From Sergeia podlipaevii (lineage: Eukaryota; Euglenozoa; Kinetoplastea; Trypanosomatida; Trypanosomatidae), in contig JASANZ010002275.1 in NCBI GenBank assembly GCA_030849805.1, positions 177,953 through 241,952 on the forward strand: 64,000 nucleotides of DNA. Direction: 5' to 3'. The position numbers and the translations under genes were made by a program. A model generated the notes under the pieces. That model was not told the DNA's origin. It did not search any database and saw only the letters and a list, made by a program, of their open reading frames with translations. Of the stretch, positions 57,802-64,000 are shown one piece after another. Positions within the stretch are counted from its first letter, which is position 1; every line of letters starts with the position of its first letter.

Positions 57802-58983
57802 TCACCCTGTCTTACTGCTGAGCACAGAAATGAGTTCCATGCGAGCGTCTTCTCCGTCACCCTCCGACTCGCCGCCGGCGCCGATAGTGACACTCAGCTT
57901 GCTCCATTCCTTGAATCTATTGGGCATTGTTGCAAGTGCAATCCTACTCACTGTGCTAACGCTCTTGTGCGCCAGCGCGAGCAAGGCTCCCGCGATGCCT
58001 CGCTGCACCGTCAGATCAGTGCTACGCTCAGCATGCTCGCACAACAGTCGGATCATCTCCTCCGCAGACACGCCAGACTCCGCCAAATAGGCAGTGAAGA
58101 AGCAAATACGAGAGACAGCCTTGTTGGTAATGCGAGCGCCGCGTATGTTACCTCGTGTAGCGTCGTTTGCTGGGGCAATGGTGCTGCTTCCAGTGCATTG
58201 TCCAGCATCAGAGACAGCGGCATCAGGAGAAGCGACGGCGCCTGTTCCGTCACCTTCTTCATTACTATCCAGCTGCTGCTCAATACCACGACGCAGCAGC
58301 GCAGTGAGCACAGCAAAGCCGTCGTGCTGAATAAACGTAATTGTATTAGGTGCGTAGTCGCGGCACAAGCAGCTGCAGGCATGCAAGAGCGCCACCAGCG
58401 CAGCGGAATCTTCTTCTGTGATGAGTAGCGGCAGCAACACCTTTTCCCACTTGGCGTCTGCGTAGCTCCTCTGCACCCTTTCGTGCAGCTGGCTCGAGTG
58501 AGCAATGATCCTACTGAGCGCCGCACGCACCTCTGCACTGGAGGCAACGAGGGGGTAAAACGTCGTGGCAGCGGCGTCGCTGCTTTCCCTCTTAGCATCG
58601 CCCTCCCCGTGGCAACTCTCGAGTACTGCCAACACACGCGCAGGGCCCTTCATGAGATCAAACTCGGTGGCCCAGTTGATGTCTTCCACCATGTCGCTGA
58701 GCTCCTCCAAGGCGAGGATAAGGTCCTCTTCGCTTATCTCAACCTTCTCCATGGTCTCCAGCAGGCGCTTTACCAGACGCTCAGGTGACTCTACGCTGGC
58801 AAGTGCCTGGCGCAGCCACTCATAGTCCTTCTGTTCTCTTGGCGCTGGGGGAGCTGCTGGTGAGGGTATGCCAGGAGCCGGAAGGCCTAACGGAGGGTTT
58901 TGCTGTGACGGTGCAGAGCTGTCACCCTGGACTTGTGCGCACATGTTAAACAGTGCTGCGTTGATAGAGGGATCGCTAGACAT
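57802..58983 (-). CDS. HspBP1/Fes1-like Hsp70 nucleotide exchange factor, 393 aa
   Basis: Residues about 53-115 match the Fes1/HspBP1 start (YEWLRQALASVESPERLVK, then ISEEDLILALEELSDMVEDIN, the family's best block, usually 'eEdl.eALe.LsdLvEdiDnAndf'). The remainder is a helical Armadillo-like array: EVRAALSRIIAHSSQLHE, a stretch of DYAPNTITFIQHDGFAVLTALL and AEEMIRLLCEHAE. These proteins clamp Hsp70 and release ADP. An insertion of about 60 residues (Asn/Asp/Gly/Ala, around 235-290) separates the array. The N-terminus is Pro/Gln-rich and short. Cytosolic; no transit peptide. Confidence 0.92.
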   Translation of the reverse strand: MSSDPSINAALFNMCAQVQGDSSAPSQQNPPLGLPAPGIPSPAAPPAPREQKDYEWLRQALASVESPERLVKRLLETMEKVEISEEDLILALEELSDMVEDINWATEFDLMKGPARVLAVLESCHGEGDAKRESSDAAATTFYPLVASSAEVRAALSRIIAHSSQLHERVQRSYADAKWEKVLLPLLITEEDSAALVALLHACSCLCRDYAPNTITFIQHDGFAVLTALLRRGIEQQLDSNEEGDGTGAVASPDAAVSDAGQCTGSSTIAPANDATRGNIRGARITNKAVSRICFFTAYLAESGVSAEEMIRLLCEHAERSTDLTVQRGIAGALLALAHKSVSTVSRIALATMPNRFKEWSKLSVTIGAGGESEGDGEDARMELISVLSSKTG

Positions 58984-59279
58984 TGACGCGGTTAGTCCTG
59001 GTGCTCTCCTTATTTTCGTACTTAATAATATGGTCGTTTCGCGCGGAAAAGTTTTTTCCCTTTTCTTAAACTTTTTGTAGCTCTAATGTGAATAAACCAG
59101 AGAACAGAGGAAAAGAAAGATATATAGATACATACTATATGAATCAAATCTTATTATTGTTATTAAAGTGTATCTGTCGCATGCAATTTGCAATTCTAAA
59201 GACTAAGCAAAGAATGGACAAAGTGGATTATAGTGATTTCGTTTGAAATGGTAAGCAAAAAGAGAAGACTGTACCTGTC
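58984..59279. other. Short intergenic region, no gene seen
   Basis: AT-rich sequence of about 300 nt between myosin and the Hsp70 exchange factor, without recognised elements. Confidence 0.6.
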
Positions 59280-62200
59280 TCACTGAAACTTGCGTGCCGC
59301 TCGCTCCGCCACCAGTTGTGCCTCCTTAGCTCGTCTCTTCTGCTCCTCAGCCATTTTTGTTGCCTCCCTCGCCGCCGCCTGTGTCTCCGCCGCCACCCTT
59401 TCGTGTTTGCGTGCCTGCACCACTCGCTTGCGTTCCGCCTCACGTTCCCGTACGCGCTGCGCCTCCCGTGCTCGCTCTTCGCGCTCCTCGCGACGTCTAC
59501 GCTCTGCTGCCTCCGCACGACGCGTTGCTCTGGCGGCCGCGATGGCCGCAATCTGGGCTGCTGTAATTCCAGGTGGGGGAACACGGGCCACGATTGTGCT
59601 TGAGGCAGTGGCTGTATCTGAGAGAGAGGTGCTACGATCAGCAGAACCGCATGGAGCTGCAGATAATGTTGTGTGAGTGACGTGTTCATCCACCACAACT
59701 CGTAAACGCTGGCGCCGAGCTTCTTCACCTGCGAGGGTGTATTCGATCGTATCAGAGAAGGTCAAGGGTACGCAGACGCCCATGCATTGCGTGTAGGCGT
59801 TGCACATGTGTGCAAGAAGTTCAGTCTTGCTCGAAGTGAAGAGCACCACGTCCTCAAAGGGCAGAAGTGGCTCTCCTCCATGCATGCAGGTTGGACACAC
59901 AAAGGCAATCGGCTTGGCGAGACCAAGAAGTGTAGGGAGGGGTCGAACATGAGTAAGACAGCGACGAGTGCAGCAGATACGTCCACAGCACGGGCAATGC
60001 CGCTTGCTCGGCGACGACGTCGACGTGGAGGAAGGCAATTTTGCATTACAGCATTCACATCGCTTTACGCCTTTCATCGATGAGCACGGGATGACGCGCC
60101 AGGGGGGTGGTATTTGCAGAAAGTGAAGAACAATAATGTCATCTGCTTGATGGGAAAGTGATACGCCGCATAGCAACCTGATGTCAAGACGATAGTTCAG
60201 TCGAAGTGGCTCTTGAGACTCCTTCGCTCCTTCACTGGCTCTTGTCTTCCCCGTCTCTTCTTCCTCCTCGCGTTTCTTTTTGCCCGCCGCCGTCTTGCCC
60301 CTCGAGCTCCCATGAATCACGAAAGACTCTTGTATATTCTGTACAGGTTCCTGCAGAACGTACAAGGCACTATTGGAGAGGATGGCATACACCGCTTCCA
60401 CGGAAATAGCCTGTTCTTCGTCGCTTTGCAAAGGAACATTGCCAAGTACAGCACTGCCGCCGCACACGTGTGTTCTTCTTGGCTTGCCCAGCACAGGGTG
60501 CCGTGGAGCCAGATACTCTGCTTTCACGGAGAAAATGACTCGCTGAGGCGCTAGCACCTGCGGGCACGTCCACTGTGATTGCTGCGAGAACACGTTGGCG
60601 TAGTACTTGAGACCCCCAGCTGACCAGCACACCCGCCATCCATCTGCCGCCGTACGCGTCGCTAGGTCCAGGCACGTCTGTACACGCGGGTTGTGACTGA
60701 GGTCGGTGACACAGCTTCCAGCAAAAGGACGAAACACACTATCCGCGCGCCGCACTTTCCGCTGCGCGGTGTAGATACGATCTACGTGAGCCTTTAGACG
60801 CACCCACTCGCGTCGATCACGAAAACTGCGCCAGCATCGCTGTATGGCACTGACAATGTTATGGAACGCACCTTCGCGTGCAGCCTCAATAGCGAATAGA
60901 TGCATTGGCTGTCGAATGAACACCTTGCTGGTGCCAAGTTGCCAAGATCCTGCTGGGAGAATATGGCGCGACTGAATCGCCTCGAGGATAGCCTTGCACG
61001 CATCTCGGTCTGCGCCTGGAAATGGTCGTGGGTATGTTGACGCAGAGAGGTACTTGAACCGACGCAGAAAACGCTCAAAGTACTGTCGATAGCTATACCC
61101 TGCACGTCGCACTCGTACATTCTCGAGAAGACCCAAGTATTTGACCTGGTGCTTCACCCGTATGCCGTCAAAGACATCAGGGCGCTTTTCATCATTCGGT
61201 TTGATAGTGCGAATGTAGTGGGGGGTGCAGCGTCGGAGCGCAGCCACAAGAACCTCTGTTTGCTGCCGTATTTTCAGCCCAGCGGTCTTGCCACCGCCTG
61301 CAGTTGCAGCGGTGTGTCGGTGACTGCGACCTTCCTGTGCCGTTTGAAAGCATTCTAGCTGCGCGGAAAGAAGTTCACGCACAAAACCGTTGGTGGTTGC
61401 GTGGAGCATAGCAAGAGGGTCGGCGCTGAGCTTATCCTTGTTTCGCACCGTAAAGCCTTCAATGTTGTAGTGCACATCACCGGCGTAGTGTTTCACCGTG
61501 AAGCCTCGCTCACTTCGTTGAAAATACCGATGTTGCTCACCGCCAAGAGTGCTGTCAAGCTTGTCCAGTAGCTTCACATCAGCAACGGAGTCCTTCTCCT
61601 TCGCCATTGTCAAGCACGCGTCATCCATGATGGCGAACACGCCAGGTGGTTTCATGCCCTCCATGAGCTCACACACTGGCTTGTTGTCGTGGTAGTCGAT
61701 GTTCTCCCACGGAATACCCTCGCGTACATACTCCTCCTGCTCCACCTTGAGAGTGAGCTCGATAAATATCTGCTGAAGCTTCTCGTTAACGTAGTTGATG
61801 CATAACTGTTCAAAGCCGTTGTTATCAAATACTTCAAAGCCGTAGATATCCAACACCCCAAGCATGATTGCGTGTTTCTTCTTTTTCTCTTTAGGTTCCC
61901 CTCCGCCAGATGCTGTGTCTTCGCCTAGAACAGCGTTCACCCTCTCCACAATAAAATTGAATAGACCCTCGTACAGCGCCTTCGCCAGAGCATCACGCGC
62001 ACTACAGCACTCCTGCTCCGTTAAAGGTACATGAACAACTTCGCTTGAGCCAACCTCCAATTTTTTCCACGTGAGGGCACAAGAGAGCGCCTCTGGCTCG
62101 ACCCCAAGCAGCCCTGCTGCAAATGCGAGTCCCTCCGTATCTACGATACTACACGGCCTTTGCTGGGTGGCACCGCTACTGCAGGGCTCGCCCATAACAA

Positions 62201-63164
62201 ATCCAACCTGACCCAAGTGAAGGATCAGCGCCAGCACCTCGATGACCTGCCGCTGATCCAAAGAGTTGATTCCCGCCACCGTCATGGCATGCACTGTACG
62301 ATCCCACCCTGCAGCGTCATCGGTGCTGGCGTAGTCAGGCAAACCACCCCGAGTGAGGTAGGTAAACCCATGTGAGGGGCCCAAGCGTAGTCCTCCGCAC
62401 CACTCACTACCGCTGCTGCCAGCACCATTGGAAACTGCTGCTGCTGCTGCCGCACAGAGTTGATAAAACACGTGAAAATTGCGCTCACCACGTTGCTGCT
62501 GCACTACACGTGACTTTTCTAGCAAAAAGGTATCCACGTGGCCCCCTACGGGGTTGCCATAACGATCAAAGTAGATCTGAAAGAACTTGCCGAAGCGAGA
62601 GCTGTTGTCGTTCCTTACTGTTTTTGCGTTGCCAAAGGCCTCCATGAGTGGATTAGACTCGAGGATAATATCCTTCACGCGGCGCATCTCTTGTGTGTCT
62701 CCAGATACAGCAGTGATGTACTGCATAATCTGCTTGGATGCTTCCGTTTTACCAGCCCCAGATTCACCCGATATAATAACACACTGGTCTTCCTCTTCCG
62801 CCACCATCGTTCGATACGCGTCTTCTGCAAGTGCAAATACGTGAGCACCTCCACCTTGCGCGAGTGGCGGTTTCGTGCTTTCCCCCTTAGAAACAGTGGT
62901 GGTGGTGGTGGTGGTGGTGGTGCCACCCACGCTACTGCCACCTCCTGCAATCCTGTAATAGTCGACTTGCTCTCGGCTGTAGAGGCCTGGAATCTGCTTG
63001 AACGGATTGACAACCAGCAGAACGGGCCCAATATTGGTGTAGATTATATCCTTGCTAAATCGCTTTCTAAGCGTTTCATTGATGGAAGCCTCAGTGACAT
63101 CGTGGAGTAGCACTAAATCGTCTACTGCTAAGCGGCTGTTCTCTATTGAACTTGTCAGCTTCAT
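59280..63164 (-). CDS. Class I myosin heavy chain with WW and FYVE domains, 1294 aa
   Basis: The motor (residues 1 to about 755) has the P-loop GESGAGKT (133-140), switch I NDNSSRFGKF, switch II and relay LGVLDIYGFEVF and the actin-binding HYAGDVHYNIEGF region. A poly-Thr insert (82-90) lies before the P-loop. One IQ-like helix follows (SAIQRCWRSFRDRREW, about 775). Then a WW domain (DGWRVCWSAGGLKYYANVFS, near residue 838), a TH1-like membrane-binding region, and a FYVE zinc finger (CECCNAKLP, then HCPCCGRICCTRRC, ending FVCPTC; about 1033-1095) complete the tail. The last 90 residues are an Arg/Glu-rich single alpha helix. TH1 and FYVE bind acidic phospholipids and PtdIns(3)P, so an endocytic role is likely. 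Confidence 0.96.
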   Translation of the reverse strand: MKLTSSIENSRLAVDDLVLLHDVTEASINETLRKRFSKDIIYTNIGPVLLVVNPFKQIPGLYSREQVDYYRIAGGGSSVGGTTTTTTTTTVSKGESTKPPLAQGGGAHVFALAEDAYRTMVAEEEDQCVIISGESGAGKTEASKQIMQYITAVSGDTQEMRRVKDIILESNPLMEAFGNAKTVRNDNSSRFGKFFQIYFDRYGNPVGGHVDTFLLEKSRVVQQQRGERNFHVFYQLCAAAAAAVSNGAGSSGSEWCGGLRLGPSHGFTYLTRGGLPDYASTDDAAGWDRTVHAMTVAGINSLDQRQVIEVLALILHLGQVGFVMGEPCSSGATQQRPCSIVDTEGLAFAAGLLGVEPEALSCALTWKKLEVGSSEVVHVPLTEQECCSARDALAKALYEGLFNFIVERVNAVLGEDTASGGGEPKEKKKKHAIMLGVLDIYGFEVFDNNGFEQLCINYVNEKLQQIFIELTLKVEQEEYVREGIPWENIDYHDNKPVCELMEGMKPPGVFAIMDDACLTMAKEKDSVADVKLLDKLDSTLGGEQHRYFQRSERGFTVKHYAGDVHYNIEGFTVRNKDKLSADPLAMLHATTNGFVRELLSAQLECFQTAQEGRSHRHTAATAGGGKTAGLKIRQQTEVLVAALRRCTPHYIRTIKPNDEKRPDVFDGIRVKHQVKYLGLLENVRVRRAGYSYRQYFERFLRRFKYLSASTYPRPFPGADRDACKAILEAIQSRHILPAGSWQLGTSKVFIRQPMHLFAIEAAREGAFHNIVSAIQRCWRSFRDRREWVRLKAHVDRIYTAQRKVRRADSVFRPFAGSCVTDLSHNPRVQTCLDLATRTAADGWRVCWSAGGLKYYANVFSQQSQWTCPQVLAPQRVIFSVKAEYLAPRHPVLGKPRRTHVCGGSAVLGNVPLQSDEEQAISVEAVYAILSNSALYVLQEPVQNIQESFVIHGSSRGKTAAGKKKREEEEETGKTRASEGAKESQEPLRLNYRLDIRLLCGVSLSHQADDIIVLHFLQIPPPWRVIPCSSMKGVKRCECCNAKLPSSTSTSSPSKRHCPCCGRICCTRRCLTHVRPLPTLLGLAKPIAFVCPTCMHGGEPLLPFEDVVLFTSSKTELLAHMCNAYTQCMGVCVPLTFSDTIEYTLAGEEARRQRLRVVVDEHVTHTTLSAAPCGSADRSTSLSDTATASSTIVARVPPPGITAAQIAAIAAARATRRAEAAERRRREEREERAREAQRVREREAERKRVVQARKHERVAAETQAAAREATKMAEEQKRRAKEAQLVAERAARKFQ
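62894..62923 (-). repeat. In-frame GGT/ACC microsatellite coding poly-Thr
   Basis: Tandem GTG-GTG repeat on the + strand encodes nine Thr residues in the N-terminal motor region of myosin I. Confidence 0.85.
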
Positions 63165-64000
63165 TCACTCCTTCAAAGCGGGGAATGGCTACAAAAATGA
63201 GAAAAAAAATTAGTATATGTGTTTCTGTTGCGTTCTTACTTCATGCACTGCACCATCAACAAAACCTAAACTGTTTAGAGGCACTCCCCCAAGCGCAGCG
63301 AGCAGCTTGTGCTTTGCTGTGAGCAGCAAAAGTCAGAAGAAAAAAAACCCGACAAACCAATAAAAGAAAAGAAATCCAAAAAAAAAGTTTAATATGATCA
63401 GTGTATTTTATATTCTCAGCCAACTCAGTACGTAGTACCCCATCAAACTGTTCTCTTCAAAAAGGCTCATGTATACTTTATTTTCTTCTTCATATTCACT
63501 AGAAACGATTACTGTGACAAACGGCTGGTCAACAATGACATACACACAGTCATTGCAACAAAGAACCTCAGTACCATCGCGCGCACTATTAAATAGCGGG
63601 GTATATAGTGACCTATATTGCTAGATCAAAATATTTCTTATATTTTCTTCCAACAATAATAATAATAAAAAAAAAAATAACAACAGCAACAAATGCAGCT
63701 CCAAGCCGCGCAACAATAGAAAAGATAATAGAAATAACTGGAAGATATAAAAGCAACACGTACCAATTCCAATATTGCACAGCACAATCACCACTCTAGT
63801 TACTCGACACACACAAAAAAAAAAAAAGCAACGCAATATTACTAGTAACACTAACAAAAAAAAAATGCATGATTTCTTTCGAAAATAAAAGAACTCAGTC
63901 GTCCTGCTATGATATCTACCGCGGCTGCCTCCTCAAAGAAAAAAATTAGAAAATGATCATCTCATAAAAGCTTGACAAAGCATCAATATCAATAACGCCA
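63165..64000. other. Gene-free right end of the window
   Basis: A/T-rich with A-runs at about 63340-63346, 63667-63678 and 63818-63829, i.e. T tracts on the - strand. The last bases show no coding frame with recognised similarity. This is presumably the spliced-leader acceptor zone of the myosin gene plus the 3'UTR of the next gene upstream. Confidence 0.6.

Overview
This window reads as a piece of a trypanosomatid (kinetoplastid) nuclear chromosome. All protein genes are intronless. Sixteen consecutive genes lie on the + strand (1-42675) and eight on the - strand (63164-44183). The two blocks converge on a strand-switch region holding seven tRNA genes. Intergenic DNA is T-rich on the coding strand, with long polypyrimidine tracts followed by AG, as expected for spliced-leader trans-splicing. 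The only split tRNA is tRNA-Tyr, as in other trypanosomatids. The families present (class I myosin with WW and FYVE domains, C-terminally extended SBDS, a very long DHAP acyltransferase) also fit. Coding GC looks moderate and intergenic DNA is rich in AT and microsatellites, so this does not look like a GC-rich Leishmania. From memory, not checked, the order myosin I - UPRT - DHAP acyltransferase resembles Leishmania chromosome 34. The genus cannot be fixed from the sequence.

+ strand block (1-42675): the 3' end of a DEAH/DExH RNA helicase; an unrecognised 619-aa protein; a Cys-rich single-pass membrane protein; a coiled-coil protein with a C-terminal zinc finger; a small Arg/Asn/Gly-rich protein with a UAP56-binding-like N-terminus; a NUDT19-like protein with a degenerate Nudix box; a DUF167 protein; a possible Atg101-like protein; a Dus4-like tRNA-dihydrouridine synthase; a 2258-aa RS-rich disordered protein; an SPEF1/CLAMP CH-domain protein; SBDS; an RRM-like protein; pirin; DHAP/glycerol-3-phosphate acyltransferase; and a polytopic class 3 lipase.

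Strand-switch region (42676-44182): tRNA-Leu(TAG), Ile(AAT), Ser(TGA), Val(AAC), Met(CAT), Arg(ACG) and Tyr(GTA, with intron). Six of them form three head-to-head pairs whose intervals are almost identical (83, 86 and 86 nt). Both polycistronic units end here and RNA polymerase III genes take over.

- strand block (63164-44183, read right to left): class I myosin, HspBP1/Fes1-like Hsp70 exchange factor, a possible ELL/occludin-like protein, CARNMT1-like methyltransferase, an EF-hand protein, uracil phosphoribosyltransferase, a TPR-SET (SMYD4-like) methyltransferase, and an FtsH/m-AAA-like mitochondrial AAA protein whose zinc motif is HEAGV instead of HEAGH.

As usual in trypanosomatids, neighbours in a polycistron need not share a pathway. 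No prokaryote-like operon, CRISPR array, transposon or virus was seen. The observations most worth following are the altered protease motif, the Nudix protein lacking catalytic residues, the candidate Atg101, ALY/Yra1-like and ELL-like proteins, and the regular tRNA layout.
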